From: Candidatus Kryptonium sp.
GTDB taxonomy: Bacteria; Bacteroidota; Ignavibacteria; Kryptoniales; Kryptoniaceae
Assembly (NCBI GenBank): GCA_025060635.1
Contig: JANXBN010000007.1
Coordinates: 62,001-126,000 of the forward strand
DNA length: 64,000 nucleotides
Reading direction: 5' to 3'
The first letter of the stretch is position 1. The number at the start of each line of letters is the position of its first letter. Of the stretch, positions 27,131-36,016 are shown in pieces. Under the pieces are notes generated by a model. That model did no database searches and was not told the DNA's origin. It saw nothing but the letters and a program-made list of their open reading frames with translations. The translations under genes were made by a program, and so were the position numbers.

Positions 27131-27527
27131 ATGTTAGTTATAACTATTCCAAAGCCACTTAGAGAAAAACTTGGAGATGAAGCTTCTGATTCGCTCGTTG
27201 AGTTATTGAATAAAGTTTATCAAACGACAAAGGAGAATATAATTGAATTGTCAGCGGACAAGTTTGAGAAAAAAACTTGTGTCAGAGATGTCGGAATTGG
27301 ATAAAAAGGTTGGAAATGAAATTTCACGCTTGGAGCAAAAGATAATAGAATTAGAGCAGAAGATGATGAGAGAAATTTCACGCTTGGAGCAAAAGATGAT
27401 AGATGAAGTTTCAAAGTTGCGTGTTGAAATGGCAAGAAATCATGCGTCATTAATTCGGTGGATGTTTATTCTCTGGATTGGGCAAATAGGTGCTATAATC
27501 GGAATTTTACTTGCTTTCTTCAAATGA
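27131..27527 (+). pseudogene. Frameshifted (or slippage-decoded) small coiled-coil membrane protein
   Basis: A strong Shine-Dalgarno (GGAGG, 27119-27123) precedes ATG 27131. The first frame encodes MLVITIPKPLREKLGDEASD and on to ADKFEKK, then stops at 27302. The second frame continues the same protein from an A7 run at 27269-27275: K-L-V-S-E-M-S-E-L-D-K-K, a heptad coiled coil, then a C-terminal helix (WMFILWIGQIGAIIGILLAF), ending at 27527. The joined product of about 130 residues matches the DUF1640/CCDC90-like family layout. One A fewer in the run restores the frame. It could be real slippage, a disabled gene or a sequence error. It sits between E1 and E2. Confidence 0.85.
27318..27397 (+). 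repeat. 26-base direct repeat inside the coiled-coil gene
   Basis: The same 26 bases occur at 27318-27343 and 27372-27397, exactly 18 codons apart, encoding E-I-S-R-L-E-Q-K. This is an internal duplication of coiled-coil heptads and a possible site of copy-number change. Confidence 0.8.
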
Positions 27528-27548
27528 AAACAAATTTACGATAATAAT

Positions 27549-28853
27549 ATGAGAGTAGAAGTCATAATGCCGAAAATGGGCGAAAGCTTACAAGAGGGAA
27601 CAATTTTAAAGTGGCATAAAAAACCAGGCGATAGAGTTCAAAAGGACGAAATTTTGCTTGAAATAAGCACTGATAAAGTTGATACTGAAATTCCGTCTCC
27701 TGCAAGTGGAATTTTGACTGAGATTTTATTCAAAGAAAACGAAACGATCGCTGTTGGCACTGTTATTGCATACATAGAGACAGAAGTCTCAGAGGAAACT
27801 GTAAAAACAATCACAGCAAGAGAAGAAAAAATTGAACCTATTGCTGAAAAGAAAACCGAAGAAGAATTTAAGAGGTTTGAAAACTTCGTTTATGAAGAGA
27901 TACCTATTAGGACAAAAAGGTTTTATTCACCAGTTGTGCGGGAGATCGCAAGGCGTGAGGGGATAACTATTGATGAGCTTGAAAAAATACCAGGCACAGG
28001 GCACGGTGGTAGATTAACTAAAAATGATCTTTTAAACTATATAGAAGCGAAGAAGAAAAAGGCTAAAGTTGAACAGATGGTGAAAAGAGCCGAAGAAATT
28101 GAAAAAGTGGAAATACCAACTCCAAAGTATGAAGTTTATCCAGAAGGTAAAGTTGAAATAATTGAAATGAGCCATGTTATAAAAGCAATGGCGGAGCATA
28201 TGGTTCGGAGTGTGAGGACATCGCCACATGTTTCAGCGATCTCTGAATGTGATATGACGGAGATTATGAACTTCATCAATAAAAACGCTGATGAATTTCA
28301 AAAGAGAGAAGGATTTAAACTTACTTTAACACCATTTATTGTTGATGCTGTTGTTAGGGCTTTGAAGGAGTTTCCACTTATAAATAGCAGTATTGATGGC
28401 GATAAGATCATAGTTAAAAAATATATAAACATCGGAATTGCAGTTGCCACAGATTACGGGCTAATAGTTCCAGTGATAAAGAACGCTGACGAGAAGAATT
28501 TCATCGGGCTTGCAAGAGCTGTTAATGACATCGTCGTAAGAGCAAGAAACAAAAAATTAACACCTGATGATATTCAAGGTGGAACATTTAGCATCACGAA
28601 TTACGGTGTTTTTGGTAATATAATTGGAACTCCGATCATAAATCAACCGCAAGTTGCGATTCTTGGGGTTGGCGCAGTAAAAAAACGCCCCGTAGTGATA
28701 ACTAAAAATGGCGAAGATTATATCGCAATTCGTTCAATTGCTTTTCTGACTTTATCTTTTGATCACAGGATCATTGATGGAGCTCTTGGCGGAAGATTTC
28801 TTGAGAGGGTAGTTTATTATCTTGAAAATTTTGATTTCAAAGGGATAATTTAA
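27549..28853 (+). CDS. 2-oxoacid dehydrogenase E2, dihydrolipoyl acyltransferase
   Basis: 434 residues: one lipoyl domain with the modified lysine K43 in S-T-D-K-V-D-T-E, a charged linker, a peripheral-subunit-binding domain (about 125-160: SPVVREIARREGITIDELE), then the catalytic acyltransferase domain ending in D-H-R-I-I-D-G with catalytic H406 and D410. It accepts the acyl group from E1 and passes it to CoA, forming the core of the complex. LipB, encoded upstream, would install the octanoyl precursor of lipoate. Confidence 0.94.
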   Translation: MRVEVIMPKMGESLQEGTILKWHKKPGDRVQKDEILLEISTDKVDTEIPSPASGILTEILFKENETIAVGTVIAYIETEVSEETVKTITAREEKIEPIAEKKTEEEFKRFENFVYEEIPIRTKRFYSPVVREIARREGITIDELEKIPGTGHGGRLTKNDLLNYIEAKKKKAKVEQMVKRAEEIEKVEIPTPKYEVYPEGKVEIIEMSHVIKAMAEHMVRSVRTSPHVSAISECDMTEIMNFINKNADEFQKREGFKLTLTPFIVDAVVRALKEFPLINSSIDGDKIIVKKYINIGIAVATDYGLIVPVIKNADEKNFIGLARAVNDIVVRARNKKLTPDDIQGGTFSITNYGVFGNIIGTPIINQPQVAILGVGAVKKRPVVITKNGEDYIAIRSIAFLTLSFDHRIIDGALGGRFLERVVYYLENFDFKGII

Positions 28854-28876
28854 ACCAAAAATAAACTTGACGAAAA

Positions 28877-30070
28877 ATGCGTAAGGTATTGCTTTTTCTG
28901 TTGACGCTATTTTTGACCGCATGTGCACAAAAGGAAAATCCAAATCACGATAAAATTGATTATTTGAAACTCCATTACGATGCAATTGTTGCGGATACGC
29001 ACAACGATGTCCTCCTTCGCGCAATGAGTGGTGAAGATATAACGGTTGAAACAAAGAATGGACATTCCGATTTGGTAAGGTTGAAAAAAGGTGGGGTTGA
29101 TGTGCAAGTTTTTGCTATATGGGTCGATCCAATTGCTTTTGAAAAAAATCCATTTAAAAGAGCAAATGATATGATTGACACGCTTTATTCAATTGTGAAA
29201 CGAAACAGCGATAAAATTGCCATTGTCACTAACTTTGCAGAACTTGAGAAAGCCATAAACGATGGGAAAATTTGTGCATTAATTGGAATTGAGGGTGCGC
29301 ATCCAATAGAAAACAGCATTGAGAAACTTGAACAGCTATATAAGCGAGGGGCAAGATATCTCGGCTTGACCTGGGAAAACAGCTTGGATTGGGTTACATC
29401 AGCACGAGATGAGGTTATGAATCCAAATCTCAAAAGAAAAGGTTTAAGTGAGTTCGGAAAAGAGGTTATCCAGAAAATGAACGAACTTGGGATGTTAATA
29501 GATGTTTCACATCTTGGTGAACAAGCTTTTTGGGATGTCATAAAGATAACTAAAAAACCTGTCATAGCCTCACATTCGAGTGTCTATAAACTTTGTCCAC
29601 ACTACAGAAATTTGAAGGATGAACAAATCAAAGCGATTGCGCAAACGGGCGGAGTCGTATTTGTTAATTTCTACGCTGAATATATTGATTCAACATTTAA
29701 CACGAAGCGGAAAAAACTTGAGGAAAAATACAAAGCGCAATTTGATTCAATTAAAGCATTATATGAAAACAATCCTCAAGAATATCGCAGGGCAAGACGT
29801 CAGCTTATTTTGAAAATTGCAGATGAACTTCGTCCACCGCTTGATGTTTTAATTGATCATATAGATTATATTGCAAAGTTGGTAGGTGTTGATCATGTTG
29901 GACTTGGTTCTGATTTTGACGGGATAAGCATCACGCCACTTGAGATGGATGATGTCACATTTCTACCGAACATAACGAGGAAACTTCTTGAGAGGGGATA
30001 TTCAGTTGAAGATGTAAAGAAAATTTTAGGGGGAAATTTCCTAAGGGTTTTTAAACAGGTCTGCGGATAA
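28877..30070 (+). CDS. Membrane dipeptidase (M19), lipoprotein
   Basis: 397 residues. The N-terminus MRKVLLFLLTLFLTACAQ is a lipoprotein signal with lipobox L-T-A-C. The mature part is an amidohydrolase-fold M19 dipeptidase: D-T-H-N-D (first zinc ligands), E-G-A-H-P (bridging Glu), D-V-S-H, S-H-S-S and G-S-D-F-D-G. It cleaves dipeptides, including some with a D-residue, outside the inner membrane. The next gene, an M24 aminopeptidase, starts 22 bases on, giving a peptide-scavenging pair. Confidence 0.92.
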   Translation: MRKVLLFLLTLFLTACAQKENPNHDKIDYLKLHYDAIVADTHNDVLLRAMSGEDITVETKNGHSDLVRLKKGGVDVQVFAIWVDPIAFEKNPFKRANDMIDTLYSIVKRNSDKIAIVTNFAELEKAINDGKICALIGIEGAHPIENSIEKLEQLYKRGARYLGLTWENSLDWVTSARDEVMNPNLKRKGLSEFGKEVIQKMNELGMLIDVSHLGEQAFWDVIKITKKPVIASHSSVYKLCPHYRNLKDEQIKAIAQTGGVVFVNFYAEYIDSTFNTKRKKLEEKYKAQFDSIKALYENNPQEYRRARRQLILKIADELRPPLDVLIDHIDYIAKLVGVDHVGLGSDFDGISITPLEMDDVTFLPNITRKLLERGYSVEDVKKILGGNFLRVFKQVCG

Positions 30071-30092
30071 AAATAAAAATTGGGAATGCAAA

Positions 30093-31538
30093 ATGAGAAT
30101 CATAAAAACATTTTTGATCGTTGCTTTTTTCAGCTCTCTTGTGTTGTCTCAAGGTAGCGAATTTTTACCTGCGTCTTTTTTTAAGGCAAATAGAGAAGAG
30201 TTTATGAAACAAATCGGCAACGAAGCGGTTGCAGTTTTTTATTCAAATTCTCCGAAGATAAGATCAAATAATGTTGAATACAGGTTTAAGCAAGATAACA
30301 ACTTCTTTTATCTAACTGGTCTTGAAGAACCAGACGCTGTGCTTGTCCTTGTCCCGGTCGGATTTGCTCCATCTGTTTTAAAGCTTGCAACGAGAGCAAC
30401 GGGGAAATACTATGATTTCACACTTGATACAATAAAAGCTGATGTTAAAATTCGTGAAGTTTTATTTTTAAAGGAAAGGGATTCACTTCGTGAAATATGG
30501 ACGGGACGAACTCTTGGCACGAAAGGAGCGATGGAAAAACTCGGAATTCAACTCGCTTTACCGATAGAAGAATTTAAAAATGTGATACGAGCCATTATAT
30601 TTGCTTCAAGAGCTAAAATACTTTATTTCCCATATCCAACGGGTTGTAATGATGGAAGCACAAGAGAAATCGTTAGTGTTCTTGAATCCATCGTTAGCTC
30701 GCAACGAGGCAGGTTGCAATTTTCAGATCCTACTGCAATCGTTGCAAGGATGAGAATGAAGAAGAAACCAGAGGAAATAGAACTTATCAAAAAAGCAGTT
30801 GACATAACTGTTAAGGCACACCGTCAGGTCATGATGTCGTGTGAGCCGGGAATGTATGAATATGAACTTCAAGCGATAGCGGAATATGTCTTTACGAAAC
30901 TTGGTGCTGGATATCCAGCTTTTCCATCAATTATAGGTTCCGGTGAAAATTCCGTGATACTACACTATAACTCAAACAGGAAAAAAATTAACAATGGTGA
31001 AGTAATCGTAGTTGATATTGGTGCAGAATATGGCAATTACTGCGCAGATGTCACGAGGACAATTCCAGCAAATGGTAAATTTACACCAGAGCAAAGGGAA
31101 ATTTACGAAATCGTCCTCAAAGCGCAAGAAGAAACGATAAAAATGGTTAGACCAGGTGTAAGCTTTGTTGATCTTCAATTGAAGGCTTCAGATGTGATCG
31201 CTGAAGGATTATTAAAGCTTGGAATTATAAAAGATAAAAGCGAAGTCAGAAAATACTTCATGCATGGCGTTACTCATTACCTTGGGCTTGATGTCCATGA
31301 TGTTGGTACGCCAGGAAACCTTGAACCTGGAATGGTTATAACAATTGAACCTGGAATTTACATACCTGCTGGCTCTGAATGTGATCCTAAATATTGGAAC
31401 ATTGGCGTTAGAATTGAAGATGATATTCTCGTTACGGATGGAGGTTATCTCATTCTTTCTTCTGGAGCTCCTAAAACAGTTGATGAAATTGAACGACTTA
31501 TGAGGAGAAAGGGAGTTGGAAACGAGCCTGTTGATTGA
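30093..31538 (+). CDS. Exported Xaa-Pro aminopeptidase (M24B)
   Basis: 481 residues with a signal peptide (IIKTFLIVAFFSSLVLSQG), unlike the cytoplasmic PepP of E. coli. An aminopeptidase-P N-domain (residues about 25-160) precedes the pita-bread catalytic domain. Metal ligands can be read: D-I-G-A-E-Y and D-V-T-R-T (two Asp), H in H-G-V-T-H-Y-L-G-L-D-V-H-D, E in T-I-E-P-G-I-Y and E in R-I-E-D-D. It removes N-terminal residues before proline from peptides outside the cytoplasm. Confidence 0.92.
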   Translation: MRIIKTFLIVAFFSSLVLSQGSEFLPASFFKANREEFMKQIGNEAVAVFYSNSPKIRSNNVEYRFKQDNNFFYLTGLEEPDAVLVLVPVGFAPSVLKLATRATGKYYDFTLDTIKADVKIREVLFLKERDSLREIWTGRTLGTKGAMEKLGIQLALPIEEFKNVIRAIIFASRAKILYFPYPTGCNDGSTREIVSVLESIVSSQRGRLQFSDPTAIVARMRMKKKPEEIELIKKAVDITVKAHRQVMMSCEPGMYEYELQAIAEYVFTKLGAGYPAFPSIIGSGENSVILHYNSNRKKINNGEVIVVDIGAEYGNYCADVTRTIPANGKFTPEQREIYEIVLKAQEETIKMVRPGVSFVDLQLKASDVIAEGLLKLGIIKDKSEVRKYFMHGVTHYLGLDVHDVGTPGNLEPGMVITIEPGIYIPAGSECDPKYWNIGVRIEDDILVTDGGYLILSSGAPKTVDEIERLMRRKGVGNEPVD

Positions 31539-31626
31539 TTTTCAATAAGTTTTTCTTTGCTTTTTTGGATTTTGTGATTTAAATTTGAATGCTCTTTGTT
31601 CAGGCAAAATAAAATTTTTCGTTTTT

Positions 31627-32940
31627 ATGAAGCCGTTTTATCTGATAATGCCAGATGGAACAGTGAAACAGATTAATCCCTTTACGGAAAGCGAAGTATG
31701 GTCAGTGCCTGGAAGAAATCATAAACCAATAGCGAATGAAGTTCCAGAAACAGCTAAACCTCTTGAAGTACATCATCCTGAAGATTACTGTTCATTTTGT
31801 CAAACAAGGTATTACGAGGTTCCCCCAGAGAAATCGCGACTTATTAAACTACCAGATGGAAGTTATAAACGAATTGATTATTTAGCGCCAGACAAATACT
31901 TTGATACTGTCGCTGAATTTAGGAGGGTTGGAAATCTTTTTGAGATCGTCACACTTGATTACTGGCGAAAAAACTATGAATACAGATTCACAAAAGAGAA
32001 AGAAGAGTGGAAAAGATCCTATCTTGAAAATCCAGCTGGGATGAAACATGTGCTTGAGTTGATTAACTATAAATTGCGCATGATGGGGAAAACCCCGGAG
32101 GAGATAAATTCAATTCCAACTGATGAAAAATTGAAAATCGCTGATAGTTTTTTTGGTGGTTGTCACGAGATAATAATTGCGAAAAAGCATTATATTGATG
32201 AAGCGAAGTGGACAAGCGATTTGTGTTCGTCGGGAGAGTTAACACAAGAGGAGCATTATCAGTACTTTAAGTTCACAATTGATGCCATGGTTGACATAAT
32301 GAGGTCAAATCGCTATGTCAGATATATTGCTATTTTTCAAAACTGGCTTAGACCAGCTGGTGCTTCGTTTGATCATCTTCATAAGCAGCTTGTCGGGCTT
32401 GACGATTGGGGCGCAACAATAGAAAAGCAAATAGCAATGGTTAGAGAAAATCCGAATGTATATAATGAATACGCTGTCAATTTTGCAGGATATCATAATC
32501 TTGTTTTTGCTGAAAATGAGAATGCTGTTGCTTTTGCAGGTTTCGGGCATCGTTTCCCAACTATCTCAATTTACTCAAAATCAAGAGCAGGGAGACCTTT
32601 TGAATTAAGTGAAGAAGAACTCCGTGATATGAGCGACCTCGTTCACGCAATTCATGCAGCTATGGGAAACCAAATTCCATGTAATGAAGAATGGTATTAT
32701 ACTCCTTTTGACTCCGTCTATAAAATGCCTTGGCATGTTTTAATAAAATGGCGAATAAATGTCCCAGCTGGATTTGAAGGCGGAACAAACATTTACATAA
32801 ACCCAATTACACCTATTGAGTTAAGAGATAAACTTGTCCCACGATTGTTTGAGTTGAGAGACAAAGGTAAAATTTCAAATCTTCTAATTGCTGAAGAGTG
32901 TAAAGTTGAACCAAATCCATTGAAGTATTATCTACATTAA
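31627..32940 (+). CDS. DUF4921 family protein, GalT/HIT-like nucleotidyltransferase fold
   Basis: About 437 residues. It shows features of the galactose-1-phosphate uridylyltransferase branch of the HIT superfamily: a zinc-type C55-S-F-C58, a G-C-H-E-I-I-I segment (about 178-184) and the nucleotidyl-transfer motif H250-L-H252-K-Q254 (H-x-H-x-Q). A second HIT-like half follows (HDLV-like AVAFAGFGHRFP, and W-H-V-L-I-K-W). DUF4921 has no assigned substrate. ATG 31627 is preferred to the in-frame ATG at 31585, whose extra 14 residues look unlike the family. Its stop shares a base with the radical SAM start. Confidence 0.85.
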   Translation: MKPFYLIMPDGTVKQINPFTESEVWSVPGRNHKPIANEVPETAKPLEVHHPEDYCSFCQTRYYEVPPEKSRLIKLPDGSYKRIDYLAPDKYFDTVAEFRRVGNLFEIVTLDYWRKNYEYRFTKEKEEWKRSYLENPAGMKHVLELINYKLRMMGKTPEEINSIPTDEKLKIADSFFGGCHEIIIAKKHYIDEAKWTSDLCSSGELTQEEHYQYFKFTIDAMVDIMRSNRYVRYIAIFQNWLRPAGASFDHLHKQLVGLDDWGATIEKQIAMVRENPNVYNEYAVNFAGYHNLVFAENENAVAFAGFGHRFPTISIYSKSRAGRPFELSEEELRDMSDLVHAIHAAMGNQIPCNEEWYYTPFDSVYKMPWHVLIKWRINVPAGFEGGTNIYINPITPIELRDKLVPRLFELRDKGKISNLLIAEECKVEPNPLKYYLH

Positions 32941-34241
32941 TGACGGCGATGAGACGAGTTCCTAATCTTGTTTATAGCGATGGTAGAGGGAATATATATG
33001 ATGTTCCTGAAATTGAAATGGCAGGAAGAACGGGATTTAACTTTGTTAAGATAGATCCCAAAGATTTAATCCCACTTCCAGAGGGAAGTCAATTGTTTGA
33101 ACTTCCAGGGAGAAAACCAATTGGTTTTGATAGAAAAACTGGGAAAAAAGTTGTGTTTGATGATGGCTGGGCTGTTGCCGCTTTCATTGCACCCGCTCAC
33201 ACTCAATTGTTCTTATCCGCATATGAGAAGGAAAATAAAGCTCCTATTCTTCCACTTTTCGCATATACAGCAGTTGGATGGCTTGATGGAAAATTTTATG
33301 TCCCAGCTATAAGAATTGACCCAGATAGAAGACAGGATTGCGATCAATTTGATCATAATTTAGTTATTGAAAATGTGAACAAGAAGTTGAAACAATATCC
33401 CCGAAATCGTTTGATTCATCACCTTGGTGAGAATTGCGCGCTTCGTTATCTTTGCCCAGCTGCAAGAAATTATTTTCTCGGTAGATGGGAAGCACCAATT
33501 CCAACTTCACCCGGGTGTAATGCTAATTGTATTGGTTGTATTTCATATCAGCCGCAGGAAAGTGGCGTTCCAAATACTCAAGACAGATTAACATTCATTC
33601 CGACAGTTGAAGAAATCGTTGAGGTTGCTGTCCCGCATCTTGAAAATGCTCCCAGACCTGTTGTTAGCTTCGGGCAAGGTTGCGAGGGTGAACCACTTCT
33701 TGTGTGGGAAGTTATCCGAGATGCGATAAAAGAAATAAGAAAGAAAACAAAAAGAGGAATTATCAATATAAACACAAATGCAAGCAAACCAGATGCAATT
33801 CAAGAACTATGCAAAGCTGGACTTGACAGTGTCAGAGTTAGCATGAACAGCGTAATCCCAGAAATCTACCACAGATATTATAGACCAAATAACTACTCAT
33901 TTGATGATGTGGTTGAGTCAATCAAAATAGCGAGGAAGTTTAATTGCTGGGTTTCAATAAATTACTTTGTTTTTCCAGGGATGACCGATTGGATTGAAGA
34001 ATATCAAGAATTGGTGAAGTTTATAGAAAAAACAGACATTTCAATGATACAATGGCGAAATTTTAACATTGATCCCGATTGGTATCTTGAATTAATTGGG
34101 GTTAACGGTAACGGCAAAGTGCTTGGTGTCGGCACCGTGATGAAACTAATTAGAAAAAAATTTCCGCACATTGCTTACGGTTATTTTAATCCTCCTCTTG
34201 AGGTAATGAGAAAATATCACAAAATGAGAAAGACAAATTAA
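32940..34241 (+). CDS. Radical SAM protein paired with DUF4921
   Basis: 433 residues. A 190-residue N-terminal region containing three further cysteines (C134, C166, C172) precedes the radical SAM motif C193-N-A-N-C197-I-G-C200. The barrel continues with INTNASKPDAI, V-R-V-S-M-N-S-V and YFVFPGMTDW, as in molecules of the SPASM/activase style but without an evident C-terminal SPASM cluster. It begins at the last base of the DUF4921 stop, so the two form one translation unit. The reaction is unknown; the extra cysteines could hold a second cluster. Confidence 0.85.
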   Translation: MTAMRRVPNLVYSDGRGNIYDVPEIEMAGRTGFNFVKIDPKDLIPLPEGSQLFELPGRKPIGFDRKTGKKVVFDDGWAVAAFIAPAHTQLFLSAYEKENKAPILPLFAYTAVGWLDGKFYVPAIRIDPDRRQDCDQFDHNLVIENVNKKLKQYPRNRLIHHLGENCALRYLCPAARNYFLGRWEAPIPTSPGCNANCIGCISYQPQESGVPNTQDRLTFIPTVEEIVEVAVPHLENAPRPVVSFGQGCEGEPLLVWEVIRDAIKEIRKKTKRGIININTNASKPDAIQELCKAGLDSVRVSMNSVIPEIYHRYYRPNNYSFDDVVESIKIARKFNCWVSINYFVFPGMTDWIEEYQELVKFIEKTDISMIQWRNFNIDPDWYLELIGVNGNGKVLGVGTVMKLIRKKFPHIAYGYFNPPLEVMRKYHKMRKTN

Positions 34242-34966
34242 AACAAACTTTCTTGTTCTGGTTTTTCCCATTTTCCTGGTTTTATCTCACCGCGACGCAA
34301 GGCATTGACAAGTATATGTGCTTGCCGAGTTGGTTCGGGAATTCTATAGTTGCGAATCATCTGCATTATTAGTTTGATTGATTCATCAAGCGTTATTTTA
34401 TGCCCAACGGAAACGAAAACCGGTTGAACATTATCTCTTGTTCTAAGCACAGCTCCTATTATCTCCCCAGAATCATAAAGATATGAATAGCTCCCTGCTT
34501 TATTGGCTGGTTCTTCGTATTTGCCAATGAGCAAGCTTTTTGCGCATCCTATCGTTGGTTTATCAATCAATACTCCAAAATGTGAAGCAATTCCGAACCT
34601 TCTTGGATGAGCGATTCCTTGTCCGTCAATAACAACAAGGTCTGGGATATTTTTGATCTTTTCCCATGCCTTGATCAAAGCTGGGGATTCCCTAAAGGAA
34701 AGAAGACCAGGGATATATGGAAAATTAACCTCGGTTATCAAAAGCGAGTGTTCTATTTCCTCAAGCTCTGGGAATTTCAAAATAACTATGCCTGCGTAAA
34801 CTATATTTGAACCTTTGTCAAACGAGATATCTGCTCCAGCGATATAGCGAATTTTTTCGCTTAATTGTTCAATCTTCACAAGACCTCGTAATTGATTTTG
34901 TATTTTAATTGCATCTTCAATTGAGACATCCCAAGGATGTAAAGTTCTATAATTTGCCATTTGCAA
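34238..34966 (-). CDS. nfi: Endonuclease V
   Basis: Cuts DNA (and inosine RNA in some lineages) one nucleotide 3' of hypoxanthine, the deamination product of adenine. 242 residues. Catalytic Asp in G-A-D-I-S-F, the P-Y-I-P-G wedge motif, F-R-E, D-G-Q-G-I-A-H-P-R-R and S-V-G-H-K are all present. It converges on the radical SAM gene with a 4-base overlap. With the UDGb gene in the window, both major deamination repair starters are covered, fitting high temperature life. Confidence 0.95.
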   Translation of the reverse strand: MQMANYRTLHPWDVSIEDAIKIQNQLRGLVKIEQLSEKIRYIAGADISFDKGSNIVYAGIVILKFPELEEIEHSLLITEVNFPYIPGLLSFRESPALIKAWEKIKNIPDLVVIDGQGIAHPRRFGIASHFGVLIDKPTIGCAKSLLIGKYEEPANKAGSYSYLYDSGEIIGAVLRTRDNVQPVFVSVGHKITLDESIKLIMQMIRNYRIPEPTRQAHILVNALRRGEIKPGKWEKPEQESLF

Positions 34967-34996
34967 ATTGATTTTTTAATTTAAATTGCGCTTTGC

Positions 34997-35010
34997 GCGA
35001 AAATTTTCGC
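34997..35010. promoter_or_regulatory. 14-bp perfect palindrome between divergent genes
   Basis: GCGAAAATTTTCGC is fully self-complementary and sits in the 63-base gap between nfi and the M28 peptidase gene, 20 bases before the latter's ATG. It is a possible dimeric repressor site. No regulator is adjacent. Confidence 0.4.
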
Positions 35011-35029
35011 AAGAAATAATACTTTGAAA

Positions 35030-35980
35030 ATGTCAAGAGTTCTGCCATTAATTTTGTTAATTTTTATCCTAAGTTGCAATACTCAAAAAAAAGAACAGCA
35101 GCCGAAACCTGAAAGTGAAGTCGGTGTTCAGATTCCAGATTTTGATGAAAATATAGCTTTTGAATATCTAAAAAAGCAAGTTGCTTTCGGTCCCCGCGTC
35201 CCCAATTCCCCAGCTCATGAGGAATGTAAGAACTTTCTCGTCAGCGAAATCTCAAAATATGCTGACGCCGTGAATGTGCAAGAGTTCACTCATTCTTATC
35301 TTGGAAAAACTTTTAAATTATCAAACATAATTGCTTCGTTTAATTTGAATGAGGGTTTTAGAATATTGCTTTGTGCCCACTGGGATTCAAGACCTTATGC
35401 TGATGAGGAAAAGGAAGCATCAAAGAAAATTATGCCTGTTCCTGGAGCAAATGATGGCGCAAGTGGTGTCGCTGTGCTACTTGAAATTGCGAGAGTTTTA
35501 AAAAATAATCCTCCACCGATAGGGATTGATATAATTTTCTTTGATGGTGAAGATTACGGACTCTCGGGTGATTTGGAAAATTTTTGCATAGGTTCAAAAC
35601 ATTTTGCTAAGAATAAGCCACCGAATTACAATCCTCAATTTGGTATTTTACTTGACATGGTTGGAGACAAAGATTTACAAATTTACAAGGAGGGAAATTC
35701 AGTTAGATATGCTCCTGATATTGTTAGCTATGTTTGGGGCATTGCTCGTGAACTTGGGATCTACGAATTTAAAGATGAGATCAAATATGATGTCTACGAT
35801 GATCATATTCCTTTAAACGAAGTTGGGGTAAGAACGATCAACATAATTGATTTTGATTATCCTTACTGGCACACGATTGAGGACACGCCTGATAAATGCT
35901 CTCCAAAGTCGCTTGATAAGGTTGGCACAGTTGTTCTAAATGTAATTTACAGAACTAAACCTAAAATTGCAGAAAAATAA
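35030..35980 (+). CDS. M28 family zinc peptidase / glutaminyl-cyclase-like lipoprotein
   Basis: About 316 residues. MSRVLPLILLIFILSC is a lipoprotein signal with lipobox ending in Cys. The body has the M28 co-catalytic zinc motifs: C-A-H-W-D-S-R, G-A-N-D-G-A-S-G, F-D-G-E-D-Y-G, a metal Asp in L-D-M-V-G-D and the late His in Y-W-H-T-I-E-D-T. This motif spacing is that of glutaminyl-peptide cyclotransferase-like members, so aminopeptidase or cyclase activity are both possible. ATG 35030 is used instead of the in-frame TTG at 35024. Confidence 0.87.
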   Translation: MSRVLPLILLIFILSCNTQKKEQQPKPESEVGVQIPDFDENIAFEYLKKQVAFGPRVPNSPAHEECKNFLVSEISKYADAVNVQEFTHSYLGKTFKLSNIIASFNLNEGFRILLCAHWDSRPYADEEKEASKKIMPVPGANDGASGVAVLLEIARVLKNNPPPIGIDIIFFDGEDYGLSGDLENFCIGSKHFAKNKPPNYNPQFGILLDMVGDKDLQIYKEGNSVRYAPDIVSYVWGIARELGIYEFKDEIKYDVYDDHIPLNEVGVRTINIIDFDYPYWHTIEDTPDKCSPKSLDKVGTVVLNVIYRTKPKIAEK

Positions 35981-36016
35981 GTTTGACAATCTCATAAACA
36001 AATGGTGTAAGAAACA

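Noticed and set aside
27269-27276. The A-run as a canonical -1 ribosomal slippery heptamer (A-AAA-AAC)
   Set aside because: The downstream coding frame is +1, not -1, relative to the first frame, so that mechanism would not join the halves. Slippage of transcripts or +1 shift is needed.
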